The position numbers were made by a program, and so were the translations under genes. A model generated the notes under the pieces. The model ran no database searches, was not told the origin of the DNA, and saw nothing but the letters and a program-made list of their open reading frames with translations. A stretch of DNA of 64,000 bases from Phoronis australis (lineage: Eukaryota; Phoronida; Phoronidae): the NCBI GenBank assembly GCA_002633005.1, contig NMRA01000357.1:394379-458378 (forward strand), in the 5' to 3' direction. Below, in pieces: positions 12,702-27,700 of this stretch (within the stretch, counting starts at the first letter, position 1; the number at the start of each line of letters is the position of its first letter).

Positions 12702-15700
12702 GTATCCATTGGACTAATTTAGCCACGTGCGCATAATAGTTTAAAGCAAGACCATTTACACTGAAGTTCAGCGCCTACACAAATCAATATTTGAATAAGA
12801 GCGAGGTGCTGCCGCAAAAATTCTGCTCATGGGATCAAAACCGACACCCTATACTCTGGCGTATCGTAAGTTCATACTTTTCAAAAAATACGACTCTGGT
12901 GGTGCGACCTGCGTTCATATTAGACCCTTCGAAAAACAGCCCCCATGGTTGCACATTACTGTATGGATATAGAAAATGTGAATCTTTGAATATTTCAGCT
13001 TTCTGTTAGAACCATAAGTGAGTCCAGCAAAATCTTTAACAAGAGAAAGTAGTAAGCAGACGTGATAGTTGTGAAAGCACTGTGGTAAGATAAATATATT
13101 TGGGGCCAGTTTTACTGAAAATATGCAGCACCGGGTTTGCACCAATTTGTTGTCGACCGTCTTTAATACAACTGCAATTCCGACCAATGGTAAAACTGGC
13201 CCCATGCACATTGGCAGCATATTACATGGAATTTAAGACTGGCCTACTACATAACGCGTGAATTAGTGATGTAATTTTTGTTTTCAGAAAAATCGTGCGA
13301 TGTGCAGTCTTTTCCTGTCCAAGAAAATTTTGATATGACAAAGGTAATGCTTCAAACTTGAAAATTCGGGGGTTTACATGGATGAACCTAAGTAAATTAC
13401 AGGTTCATACTAGAAAAATATGTCTTTAAATAGTATCGACAGACATGAAGCAAAAGGGCGAAAGCTTATGGCACACACTTTCGCTTAAAATTTTCAAAAC
13501 ATCAAGATTGGTTGTTGCCACCCTGTGAAGCGTACATGTACTTGCAGATAAATCTATCGAAAACCAATCAGATGTCTTAGCCGGTTGACCCAGCGGAACC
13601 AGAAGTCAGCTAAGTGAACCAAATGTGAAGCACCGACCATTTCTCTAATCTTCCCCTCTGACTCTGGAGATGCAAAAGGCTTAGATTCGCGTTTTTTGTG
13701 GTGATGGCTTTCACCTTTTTGTGGACGCTTTTGTTGTGGCCTGCGACAGAGATAAAAAAGGACCCCCGCCACTAGACCTTTTGCAGATTTCCATAGCAGA
13801 CAAATTGGAGAAAATCACCATCTTGTTACATGATCTCGCACATGATCCATAGCCCTCGAAGTGGAAAACCAGCATGAAATCTTACAAATCTTAGGCAAAT
13901 TCCCTGCCTGTGCAGTAGCAGGTTAGCACCATGACACCACGAGATGTGAGGCAAAAGTGCACCTTGTTTCTTATCTCTCCAAAGGTATATCTAAGACTCG
14001 GGTCCTTCAACGTAAGAGTTAAACAATGTTATTTGTGGAGGATGGCTTATCCAAAAACCCGGTGTCAAAGACATGAAGTCTCAGGTCACAGTTATTATTT
14101 GAGGACCGAGCAAGGTTATCCGCTCTCGCGTCCAACCGGACGCCAGCAAATCAAAAACATCTACCTATCTTTTCAATGAACGTGAAATCTGATAATTTTA
14201 TTACTTTAGATTACAGATGTTGGCAAGTGGTTCATAGTCCAGGAGGGAAATGTGACTGGGAAATGGAGGGCTGATCACGTTGTTTTCACCCCTGATGAAA
14301 ATGGAGAGATTCAGGTGTCATTCCACGATGGGGGAATAACAAACACAAAGCACGCTGTGAAAATATCAAGAGACAAACATAGGTAGATACTGCATGAAGC
14401 TAAACAGAAACATGTGGACTTGTATTATCTATGCAAAGTGCGTCATCGATTTATCAAGTACACAATTCATCAATTGCTTAAACGATGACTTGGTTTAAGA
14501 CGGTTTCCGACTTTAACATGATACTAAACTATGTTTTGTTCAAGTTTACCCTCAACATATTGCCACTTGTTATTGTGCAATCTCTACGACACTTTTTCGT
14601 TGTGTCTTGCAGAGTGATCTCGCATGTCGTTCGAGGTAGTTGTTTTCAACAGCCCTCTATTCGTTTGGCCATATAAAGCAATAGCCAAGCTTGGACATTA
14701 CATAGTCTGTATGCAGTTTCTATTGTCATCGAACCTTTTGAAAGTTTTTTATCGTACGTAACAGAGCAGTGTTTTGTTTCAAAGGGTCAAATAATCGTAC
14801 TAATCTTTCTAAAAACACTACAGTCTGCAAATCCAGTATTCCGAAGTGGTTCATGTCATGAAATTAAATGTGCAAATGTGAGATGTGTGTATGTGCAATG
14901 ATGTAGGGTGATAGTGAAGTACAACGTGCATGAGAGGCAATAATGTTTAACATGAGAGGAGGGCTCTCTGGAAGTGGCATCTACGTGTAGTGGTACTAAT
15001 GGAGGGATACAAAATGGTATTGGGAATGGCGATGGTGTGATGGACAATTTTATAGAATATAGAAAGTTTGCAAAAGTAGCGGCGGATTTCGAGGGGTTTG
15101 CCAGTTTAATGATTCGGTCATTTCAGTGAGGAGGTATAGTGTTATCTATTGATGGTCAATCTTGCAACTTGTCGTTGCACCATTTCAATCCTACGAGTCA
15201 GTGCTTTTGTGTGAGGTGACCATACTCTTGAACAGTAACCTAGTTTTGGTCGGACTAGAACGGCATAAGCTATTTCCTTGAGTAGTGTAACGAATGTGTC
15301 TTCTACGACAGTCAATGTCTTTACTGGCCGAACCAGCGATTATAACAATAAGTGAATTCCAGAGGAGATTGTTGGAAATAGTAATGCCAACATTTTAAGC
15401 CTCAGACAGAGGTGACAGGTGTGGGCAATGGAGAAAATGGTCTTGGAGGATGGGTTTCTTTTCCGATGCACGTGACGCATATTTCACTTTGATGCATTGA
15501 ACTACAAACCGAACACTGATTCTCAATCATCAAATTTGTTAAAAAACGGTTGGAGTGAGAAGCAGGGTCGTCTTGGGTCTGGATGAAGCGATAAAGTGTA
15601 CAGTCTTCTGCAATGAGGGGATAATGTACATGTAAGATATCTTTTGAGGCAGGTCATTGATAAAGAGGAGGAAGATGACTGGTCCATAGTTAGATCCCTG

Positions 15701-18700
15701 AGCAGCCCCACAGGGCACAGGGGGGGTTGTCAGATGAGTTGTCCTCTAACAAAAGACACTGAATTACATTGTTGAGAAAGGAGGCATCCCAGTTCTTTGT
15801 GAGGACGCCAACCACAAAGAAACCATTTGTGTTAACAAGTCCAGAGCGAGATATTTTGTAGAAAGCTTTACTATCATACTTAGTGACGTCATCGAACTGC
15901 ATGCCTGAGTTTATATTGAGAAGGAGGTCGTTTGCGAAAGTGAGGAGTTGTGACTTACATGAAATGTTTGGTTTCAAGATGTTTCATACATGGTGACTCA
16001 CTGTGACGTGTTCAAGAATCTTGCAGCATGTACATGTAAGGAATATTGGGCTGTAACTTTTGCTTTGCGTTTTTTTTTCCTTTTTTGAAGACTGGGGCGA
16101 GGTTGGCGTGGTGCCAATCCGCTAGAACCACACCAGATAATAGTTAGGCATTAAAGATATCAGTCAGTAAGGGAGCTATTGGGTTTGATTGTTCCCGGAG
16201 AACAAAGTGTTTGGACTTCGGGGTTTGTGTGGGTTCTGAATGGGAAGTTGTTTTTCAACTTCATTGATATCATGTGCGCACCCAGGAGGCAAAAAGGTCC
16301 ACCCCAGAGAAACAAAAAGTCCCAGGGAAACGAGACGAAAGTCTACAAAAAGGCGCAGACACACAGTTCACAGTACTGAAGATGGTACCCCGTTTTTTGT
16401 TTAGTCATCCAACTTTTGTGTTAACAAAATGTCCACTTGGTCAGAATTCGACTCCCCCCAAACTAAAAGCTGGCTGCGCGCATGGATATCAATGGAGTGG
16501 TTTTATAAGGACTTTCATGTAGGTCTGGAGTTATAGAGCTGTCTTCAGTAGTGAAGACTGAGCAAGATTGATTATTGGAAATTTTTGCTCTGTCGGATGG
16601 CTAGGTGGAAAGTCGGCCGTTGTTTTGCAACGGGGCCAACTGAGAAGGCTCTCGCCTGGGACTCTTAAAAAATGTAAAAAGACACTTGGGATCGCTCTTA
16701 TCTTAAGGGTTGATAATGCTATTGGCGTATTTTCATTTGCTGCTAAGGTTTTGTACTTAATGGGATACTATGTGAGTACCATTGTTTGGGTTGTAATTTA
16801 TTTTGTTTTGGCTCCAGTTACATGTTCATACATACACGTAGGTCTGCATAATACGACGAATAGACAATTAGCTTACCAAGGGGTAAGTCGCCGGAAGATC
16901 TCTTTGGTCACTATTTTAGGCACATCGATGGAAACATTAAAGAAGATTCTCAGCCAGGGGATTATGTGTACATGGACAAGTATCACTCTAGTAAGTTGAC
17001 GCGTGTAGACTCGCAGCTAGCACAGGCCTTAACGGCATAATGAACGATCCTGAGCGTCGCAAGGGGGCGCCAGGGGTACAATCATGATTCCAGAAAAAGA
17101 AGTGCATGCGGCAAGCCCCTGTATTAACACTTTAGGGTAACACGAGAGGAAGCCCGGTTTCATTATTCTGACCCTGAATAACCTTACGCCGTGTTATGAA
17201 ACTGGTCGAAACTCGCGTTAGGTTATTTTGAACAATTTTCATGCTCACTACGTAGCAAATTCCAATCCTATACATTCGCTTATGCATTACCATCAATACG
17301 TAAACTAGGTCATCCGTCAGGTTCTCTGCATAAACTAGGTCGGCGCTTCAAACAGTCCGCCTGCATCAAGCTCAAGGAAGATTTTAGTAGCCCAAAAATA
17401 CCACAAGTTCAAAGATATTCAATTAAAAAGGAAAGACGAAACATAACTCTGAAGATACCTGGCCAATATCAAGGGTCACCGCTTGTAAGCAAGTCAAGGC
17501 GATCCTTATCTCGCACTACCAGTCGACTAGTTTTCCCTAATGCAACAGAAAATTCTCATACACTTACTTAACTTGTGATGACTCCTTTCAATTTGAAACC
17601 ACCCACAATGCACTAAAACAAACTAATATTAAGTGCAAAACCTTTTTATACTCTCAAATGATTATTCTGAAAATAGTTGCATTGGTTTCCTTACTTTTAA
17701 AGTGTATGCCTTCGACACCGATAGGCTCAAGCGTTAATTTACAGCTGAACGCCGTAGGCCGTGCTCAGTAATCAAAATGGTACATATAAGATAAACAGTT
17801 AGAATTATGCTGGTGTGAAATTTGTCAGTGATTTAACCAAAAACTTCGAATTAGCTCGACCCACTGATGATAGTATGTGGAATTCAAATACACACACAAC
17901 TGAATGTTAGTCATTTTTCAACCCTTTTTGGTCACCACTTTTCTCAATGGATTTCAAAGAATATATGCGTATAATGTTGATTATACTCCCATCTATAGGC
18001 GCTATCGGAAATCCCGTCAACCTCTTCGAAGCATTGGCCGTTCAAAGTACGGCACTTCCCGGACCTCAGAGGGCTTTGATTGGATGTTTTGCGTGCAAAA
18101 GCGATTGAACTTTGACCATCACATTGACACCATACAATTCCGCTCAGTGTTCATAAAGTTTTGATGCGAATTTGGTTAAGGCCTTGTGAATGACATTTTG
18201 CTATCGGCAAATGAGGTCGGGTCAACAAGCAACACGTACATAAGGTCATTTTCTGTGAAGGGAGGAATTTTCACGCATGCGCAAATAGCTGGTTTATGGA
18301 TTTCTGGCAATTGTTTAATTTACAGAAAATGGTGATGATAATACATTAATGCAGTTTTAAGCAAACGGGTGACGTCTGTGTTTGTTTCGATGAAGATGCA
18401 AAAATAAATACGATAATTATTTCGCATTACATGAAAGCTGTACTCATATTTAGTTAAATGTTTTCATCTAAATCAAATATTTGGGTGCGTCCACCAAAAG
18501 AATGCACACATTACAAACAGTGAACGGAGTATTGTACAGACGGTCATGATCTGGTAGTTAAGAAGTGGGTCCTTTTGTTTTCAAACACATGAATGCACCC
18601 AAGTCAGAAACCACTTTTCCTAACATATTTTCTTTTATTTTTGCAGCGCAAATGCGATTCATCTGGACGGACTACGAAACAGCGTTGGTGTACGAGAAAT

Positions 18701-21700
18701 TGTTGTCGGAAAAGTCAGGCGAACACAAGATCGGTAGTGCGGCCGTTTATTGGATAAGCAAGATTACGGAACTGTCAAACGGAAGCATTCATGCAATTGA
18801 AGGGCCCACGGAAGAATTGTACAAATTCCTTTGCATTGACGACAAAGGTATGGAAAACACAATAAGAGGACCCAATATATATGCTATCTGACGCACGATA
18901 CCACCGAATGAAAGCTAGTTTGATCACGTTAGACATGCTCCACAAGGTTGTTAAACCGTGGAACACAATTTTGCCAAAATATTAATCTCGTACCTGTGGT
19001 GATTGCGAGGACTGAATGAAGCAAAATACAGCACCAGTTCCTAACCAAGTTATTTAATAAAAGAAATCGGCAGCATATGCAAAAATGACAACATTTTCCA
19101 CTCATTTCGTACTCTCGACGCCATATTGTCGCTGAGTTATACTACCGTAAAATGATGTCGTGATTTGTGAAAAGATATAAACGACCTAATTTGTACTTGA
19201 ATGCCATAGGTTGATTTAGAAACGGAACCGACCCACGAGATCTTCATCTGACAGAACCGGAAACAAGCGCTTTGTAGCCAAAAATGGCATTCTTGTCGAA
19301 ATTAAGTCAAGATTGTAAAGTAATGCTATTGCAACTTACCCAACTAACTGTTTATTTTAAAATGCATTGGATTTTTCGGGCAAGTTGTCACAATCTCTAC
19401 GAAAGGCGTGGAGCAATACCTGTTGAGAATTTGTTTAACTGGAAGTGAAACGTGTTCTAGTCGAAAAGCAAGAAACAATCGTACACTGTATGTCGTTGTT
19501 GCGTCAACGTGAGGACTAGTTAAATGTGCTGATTTATAGGTAGCAATTGGTTACCCATTGCCTATATTGGGTTGAATGCATGCATTAGTTGTCCTCATGT
19601 CGACGACACACGTGTTACCAATAAATCATAACGTAATCTGTAGCAGTATATGATACCAAATTTTCTATGTGTTTATTGAGACTCACCAGTGTCCTCCTTT
19701 ACATTTGATCAGACACAGAATGCAACCCCAACGTGACGATGATACAAGAAAACTTTGACATCGAAAAGGTACGAGAGTTCTCGGGAGAGTGTCTTTGTTT
19801 TTAACGTATTAAGGTTTCATTCATACATGTACACATGGTAACATTTCGGAATCAGTGCTGCCTGCTCTCCCTGAAAAAGATGTTTTGACTAAAAACTCCA
19901 CAATGTGTTTAACAATTGGCTAAAACATATATCACTTCTACAGGGTGCGACCAGAAAGCAGGCCCTAAGTTAGAAAAAAATTCACTAAAAATTTCGTTGG
20001 ATGTCTGCGTTGACTTCTTATGAGCTCCCAAATCAACCAGCACATCTTACAGTGCGCCTACAGCCAAATGACGTCACCGATGGTGATGGCACCTGATGGC
20101 CATTTTGCGCACTTTAAGTACCTCGTAAGACGGCACATAGAATGCTCTTGTGGACTTTGGTTTATACTGCTAATACACTTTTTGATCACACTTCCTATGT
20201 GATGTTTCATAGCAAACCCACATGTGAACCTGGTAGTACTCTGAAACATTGTAGCAGCAAAAATAGCCAACAATTCGGAAAATTACAGTATTTTGTTACA
20301 TAAACCTGGAAGATCTCCACAAAGGATTTGTGATAAGTGTGAAGTACGATGTAGCAGCCAGAGAAAAAAGTCTTTCTTTAAATGGCGCTTTTCTAATGCA
20401 TCCATTTCTGTAAAAAAGGAGTTTGGAATTCCATACAAGTCGGAATATTGGATTTGGTTAAAGATGAATGTTTAACCTATCGATACCAATGTTTTAGTTT
20501 ATGACGGGTGAAAACTGGTACATTGTCAAAGAAGAAGGCGTACATCGGGTGGGAAAATGGAAAGCTGACCATGTCTTATTTACCAGGAACGACGAAGGTC
20601 TGATAGGCATGTCCTTCCATGACGGCGGTCTTCTGTCAGACGATGACGTTGAGGAAAAGGAACACAGGTAAATAAGTAAACTCGACCTTGTACAGTTTTT
20701 TTTTCAATTCACTCTGATGAAGTACGTCATATCAGACAACCATGATTAAACAGCGAAATCTGGCAAGTAAGTTGGAGGCCAGGCTAAACAGCGTATAGAC
20801 GCAACAAACGCGTAAAACGCAAGATCACGAAATTACTCCAGACACAATGGTACGCATTAGAGCTGACCAAAATGGTCAAACTAGCGATTTTCACGAGTGA
20901 CCAGCGTTTAAGGATTAGGTGCCAGTTGCCTTCGATGGCTTACTGTGCGCATGCCCAGAGAAAGAGAAAGAATACCAGAAAATGTGTCTCATGATTGATT
21001 CGTCTGAGTCGGATTGCGTCGTTGTAAAAGGACTGCATATTGCATGTATATAATCGAACCTAACTTCTAGACCTTCGCTGAATAATGGGTCCGTATGTTG
21101 GCATTCAAAACACCTAGCATGGACATTGACCCTGACAGAAGGTCTTTGCCACGACAAGGGGACAGTGAATGAAGACCAGTCGTTCACTCGGTTGTTCTGA
21201 GCGACTAATTATGTACCTTTGAGTTAATCAGAGTGGAGTCCAGGGCATCTGTGGCTGGTTGCATGAAACAGTCCTAAGTAGGGACTAAACTAAGTTCCCT
21301 AAATCTACTGCGTATTTGTGGACTTGGGAAAACACTGTCTGATTGTCCTTTACTATGCTGTTTTAATTTCATCACTATAAAAATTTTTGGCTTTGATGCA
21401 AATCGAGAGTGAACCTCGACCTTGAATTCTCAATATTATTGAAAATGCATAGGGATCTTTACGTGCAACATTCTTAACTCGTACGTACAAACATCGTCAC
21501 CATTTTCCTGTTTCCAGACATATAGATGGACATTTTGCTGTCGGGCAACAGCCAGGAGACTACCACTACGTTGACAGTACACACTCAAGTAAGGTTTCAT
21601 TGCTGTTGCACAACCTAACTTGTTCGTTTCTTCCAACACTCGTGCATGAAGTTGTGTTACCCTTTAACAGCCTTTGGTACTACATTCAGAAATGAACCTA

Positions 21701-24700
21701 CTACCAACCGCCTTCTTCAAAAGTCAACCTGAGAGTCTGAGATTATTCCTTATCGGTATTAATACGCTTGTTTAGCAGGGTCTACGCACATGTCCGTGTA
21801 GAATTTCATTTCAAACGCTTATATTCTGGTTCCTCTTGGAATATTCTCAGTACTTCGTTTCTCTGCCGTGCCGTAGCGACTAAACTGAATGCCGCTTTGT
21901 ACTGTTTTTCAGCTCACATGCGATTCGTCTGGACCGATTACTCGAGCGCTTTAGTTTACGAGCAGCTCTTGTCTGAGGCAAATGGAAGTCGTCTATCGGC
22001 TAACGTTGGAGACAGCGCCGTCTATCATCTGAGTAAGACGTTGCGGGTACCCGAGGAGGAAAGTAAAACTGTCGGGGAGGTCAAAGATCAACTGTACCCT
22101 CAACTTTGCTTGAAGCGTCCTCGTACGTTATTTTTTAGATCATTCGCGTGCGTTACTCGTTTTGATTATTTATTGGAATACGCATAACAACTGTGGGAAT
22201 TATGAAGGCACCATTTCAAAGCAATTGTTCATAATTTCTCTTACTTGCAAGCTTTCACTTCATTTTCACATCGTTCTTTAAAAAAGCAATTGAAGCTTCT
22301 CTTAACTTTGATACCATTTTGATCTGCTCTAATGGCTTCTGTCGAATTTTTAATAACACACCCCTAAAATACTTTAATTGACGCTGGAATGGATTATGTC
22401 TCTTGATCACAAAATACCATTAAGCCAAACATAAATTAGATTTTTTTTCAGAAAAGAGCAACGGGCATCAGGTACCCACCCTTGAGACGTCCAACACAGG
22501 TAAGGTAGTGTTCAATACTGTCTTTTTTCATTAGATATGTACACGTAAATGCACGCATAAAATTAGTCTTTAAAATGTTTTGGCAACAAGAGATGCTTCG
22601 CATGCATATATCAAAAGCACTTCGGAAGGGACTAAAGCCTTACCAGGTGCAATTTTCGGTACAACTTGTGTATTTGAATTTTAGGAAAATGCAATGCGTC
22701 GAATCAGGTAGCGGGCAATTTCACCATGCATAAGGTAAGTTACCTGCGTACAATTGAACTGTGAACATTTCAGAGCTGAGATTGATTGCGTCAAAGCAGT
22801 GTAATCGGTTTTACGATCGACGCAATTTTGGGACTATTGCAGATGTGATAAACTCTTTGAAGTTTGAGTTATATTTGACCAGAGCTAATAGCTACAGAAT
22901 ACTTTGTGTTTGAGCGATTTTAAACAAATCCCCATTTTACGCCATTTTCTGCCAGCCATTCACTGAAATCGAGGCACCTGACCTTTGCTAGTTGAGTACA
23001 CTTCAAGTACTCTTTCATTTTTCTAGAAGGGTTTACTGTGTTTATCCGCCTGCATAGTGTTGAACTGGAACCGCTGGTTTTATGAATTTGATTCCGTGTT
23101 AGGGCTGATCTCAAACAAATGCTTTTCTCGCCGATAAAACCACTATAAGCAGGGGTTGCCTGCTGTATGATGTGACATGGTAATGCTACGAATAAAGAAG
23201 TCATTGACACAATCCACTGTTATTGCTTGTAACAAGGATTGGCCCAAGGAAAACATGTATGCAGTAGTTGAGACCGTTGGACGAATTTCCGTTCTAGTGA
23301 TACAGGGCTCCATTTCATGAAAGTTTAATCACAAATTTCATTGTTGGCGTGATGACAGCAGTTTTGTTATGGTGTTAGTTAAGACTAAAATAGTTTTGTG
23401 AAATGGGGACCAGGTTGCACAGTACGTAAGATCTTACTGAAAAGACGGTCTATTTAGTCATGTATCTAATAAGCTATAAATTTTAGTTCAATAAGGTACA
23501 TGTACGTATTTGCTGAAGGTTGAGATAAATATAATTTTGAATTTTATCTATATGCTCTAAACCGGGTCTCTTGCCAATGTCTATTACAAACATTTAGCAG
23601 TGATAACAAAACAACGGCATCAACAACATGGCCTGATGTTGTTGATATAAATGTTTAACGTGAAACCTCAAAAAATCTTACAATTTTCTAAATTACCATT
23701 TCCTCTTTTTGTGAGTTTTTGAATAGTTTTTGATAACCCTTCACACAAAAGTAGAATAATTTACAAACAATTACTAGCTTTGAAGACGCTGCATAATTTT
23801 CTGAAAGTTCCATATAGTCTAGACGCATTTCCTGAAAAGAGCCCTATATAAGATTCTAGAAGCACTTTTAGTAAAAGTTGGGAACAAGACTTTTTCACAC
23901 AATCAAGGTATGGCGAACTCAACTAACCCTGTTCCCAAGCCGAATTTTGCATTTTTTTGACCATCTAATTTGCATAAACAAAATGGCGGCCAAATTGTCA
24001 AGTTCAGATGTATTTTTGTAATAGAAATCACCAGATACCATTTAAAATGGTGAAATGTCTCACCTGTACACTTCTTATAAGCACTTCTTGAGCAATACAT
24101 CACTTATGAATACTGAAAATGCAACTCTGAAAACTAATTATGCAAATTAGGTGCCGCCATTACCATACAATGTAATTTGCGTCTTAAGTTTGTGTTCCTG
24201 CAGGCTAACTTGAAAAATGAGTTGTTTATACTTATATTTTCATGGTCAAAAAACATGCTAAAGACATTTTTGGAGCAATTTATTTCATATTTATTGGGTT
24301 ATAGATGTATACTTACAGAATGGGGAAAAAATAGTCATTAATCTGCAATGCTCGTCAAGCAAGGTGTCACTAGTTTGATGGAATATAAGGACAAATGTTC
24401 ACACTATCCCGTTATCTTCCATTCATAAAAAATCAATATAGTTATTGTTATTGAAGACATTAAATTCTCAGTTGCATGAATCATTTTCAGGCCTGCTGAA
24501 CACAATTTTAGCATTCACTTTTTGGTACTTTTTAACATGCCTAAAGCCAGGCAAATCAAACTGTTTGCATACAAGGAACATGCTGGTGGCATGAGCATAA
24601 TGATATGCATTGTCTGCTGTTGCGCTGTTTCTGGCATGCACACAATACCATCTCCAGGCAGCTGTCTGGGATAGAACTCTGTGTCATCAGTATGGGCTGC

Positions 24701-27700
24701 AAGCATAAGTTTGTGTGTCCCTCCCATATCAGAGGGTGCTGGGAGCTTAGGTATGGAGGACTTCTGGGTTCACGGGGTTGGAGAATAGTAAATGGCGTGC
24801 TACATCTACAGGCCGTGTTGTATATTCTGCAGACAAATACTTCTGAAGCCATCGTAATTTGTTCAGTGATTTCACCTATGCAGGGGTTCTTAAGCAATCT
24901 GTGATGCTCTAGGAACACCTTCCATGATGATTGTTTCATGTGATTGGCAAAGTACGAGTTGGTGCCAAATCCGGTCACGGCATGAAAAGCAAACAAGGAT
25001 GTTGCTGAGTCTCTTAGTAGTTTGTTGAAAAGTGCTTCAATAGGTATATATCGTCATTTCTTTGATGTGCTTGACATCATGTAGATATGCTCACTTTGCA
25101 TTTGTTGGAAGTGAGATACCAGAAGCAATAGAACATCGGGTGTCCCTGGAAATACGACTGACGGTGGACAGCATGCAGTACCAGTCTTGCATCTGCTTCT
25201 TCATGTGTAGATTTCAGAGTCCTCAAATCAGTCATAACCTTAGATGATTTAATTTACTTGCAGCTCATCGTTGAACCCTCCTGCAACCATAAACTCTTTA
25301 TCTTCAGGCATCTTCAAACACAATTCCTCTGACAGGAAATGTGCTAGGTCTTCTTTATTCTCAGTCAGTGCCCGAAAATTTGACCAGTTTTGAGGAAGAG
25401 GTACACCACGGCCTTCCAAAAATCACCTGATTTTCTGTATTCCTTTACTACGCTGTTTTCCTGTTGTGTATTTCATAGCTTCTTGTCTGTATCTGTCAAA
25501 TACAATGTCGATTTTATGATATCGAAATCCTGTGTTTAGCACTGTTTTCATGAATGAATCAGCCAGGTTCTCGAAGGTCACATCACCATCAACCTTCCCA
25601 AGGGCTACCAGCAATGCCATCAAAAATGAGGAAAGCGGGCGAGCCATGAAGTTGAATTCTTTTAGGACAGTCGATGTGTTAACTATTAAGAGACAGTCCA
25701 TATAAAAACCAGTAGATTTTCAAAAATCAGTCTATACGTCAAAATTTAAAACAACTTCATTTTTTGTACATGGGTAGGTATCCTAACATAAACCCAAATG
25801 CCAAATTTTGTGCACTCAATGACCCCTAATTTCGCCGCTGGAGCATAACACAAATTGGCACAATTGGGCATATTAGCCGTCTCAAAAATCGCATGTTTTC
25901 AGCAACAAAAATGAGTAACATACAAAATAGATCAAAAGCTATATTTTGGTGGCTGAAATAACCAACGTATATTGTACATAATTCTGTGCCATTTATTAAA
26001 ATCTGACAGTTTTGTGCTAGACAGGGGAGATAATCCACAGACCACTTTTTGGGGCTAATTTTAGTGGCCATTTTTGTGACCTTCTTACTGCCATAAAACA
26101 CCTTGTAGCCTTATGTGACGTTTTGAACATACAGTTACAGAGTTAGTCTTGATGACTGAGCAATAAAAAATCTTGCCTCAACTTTGCAACTTAGTGAAAA
26201 TTGTCTTGCAAAACTGTCTATTTTCATAGTTTGGAAATGACGAGCAGAATTTACAGACCATTTGAACAAACTTTTAGGCAGTAAGTCTGCTTTAAATAAA
26301 ATAGTTATAGAAACCAAGTCTAAACTCTTTCAAATGAAAACAAGATGTTTTCCGGGTTTATTACGCGGCTAGTATCAAAACTCAACCCGATGACCTTTGC
26401 CCACTGAGAGAGTCAGTTGAGGTTAAGCTTGAGGATATATAAAAAATGTACGTGTAACCCTCTTGTATTCTTTCATTTCTTTTACATTATCAGGTTAATT
26501 TAAAAACTCTGTAGAAATTTTAAATGGAAATAAATGCCTTTAAGATTAAACGAGTAAGAATTGATATTTGTAATGACTGGTTTTGAAAGAAGCAAGTGCA
26601 TTTTAAAATGACAAAATGGCGGACGATGTCGATGGGTCTTCATGTTCCTTTAGAGTTTATTCAGCAAAAAGCCGATCACAAAAGCTTTGTGCTTTAGTGT
26701 GTTATGTCAAAGACACCACTGAACATTTGAGATACAGGAAACTACCTCACAAAGCAAGGCCTGTGCCAGAGTACGGACTCGTACTACCCAGAGTCGGTGA
26801 ATTTCTGACTGAACAGGACCAGTCATGGATGAGTCAGGTAATGCTGGATGTTACCACTCTGCTCCTCTCCTCCTGAACGTAGCAGCCTTGTCAAATTCTA
26901 CCGGCATTTCTGTTTCGAGATATGACTTTAGTGAAAGTCAGAATGGAAAGGATCTCTGTGATCGCAAGATCGCTCCACTAAAACAACATGCAAAATGCTT
27001 TGTAGCCGAAGGTAACAATATCATAAACTTTCTGGATTTGAAAGAAGCATTACTTTCCAGTGGCCGTGTGAAGGGATGTTATTTGTATGCATGTTCAGTC
27101 AATGCAACAAAGTCTTTTCCAAAATACCCAGTTCCTGGTATAAGCACATTCCCAAATTCCCACTATTCCACCCAAGGAATTCGCGTGTGAAATCATTCCA
27201 TGTAGGTGACGGTAAGTTATTACAAATACTGAGAAAATGGGAAACCTATTTCTCTAAAATACACTAACATCTCTCTGAGACATGGCGGATTTTCAACACC
27301 AAGAGTTAAGGTTGGCATTGTATCTAGTGAAGAGCCTCAACAAAAGTTCCCTTGTACCCAGCAAGGTTACTCGAAATGTTTTGCTACAGACGCAGAACTA
27401 GGTGAGCATTTGGATGTGGGTAACCACACTGAACATTTACAGAGGGAAACCACGTATGACCACATCGCACGAAAGTGGTCAGAAATGCTTTCAGATGCAA
27501 GAACCGGAGCGTCATTTGAGATAGCCTCAGAGTACTATTTGGATGAGACGAATGCTGAAGCAATAGGTTAGGCATTGAAAAAAGGTAAAAGGTAAACAAT
27601 TTTTTCAGCAAAGGTTAAGAACTTTCTGACGAACATATTCGATGAAGGAGATAAGTCAGGTAAAAACGTTCACCCTCGGAAGTGCCAAAATGGAGAAAAT

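Noticed and set aside
13554-13772. 72-codon basic ORF on the - strand
   Set aside because: It lies in an intron, has low-complexity Lys/Arg composition and no recognisable family.
16568-16999. 143-codon ORF on the + strand
   Set aside because: It overlaps the LINE remnant and is open by chance. Only its last part (16920-16990) is a real exon, read in the lipocalin frame with proper splice sites.
24556-24996. Possible host gene with a FHAVTGFGTN segment
   Set aside because: It lies between inverted transposon ends, is broken by stops and frameshifts, and belongs to the element's own ORF.
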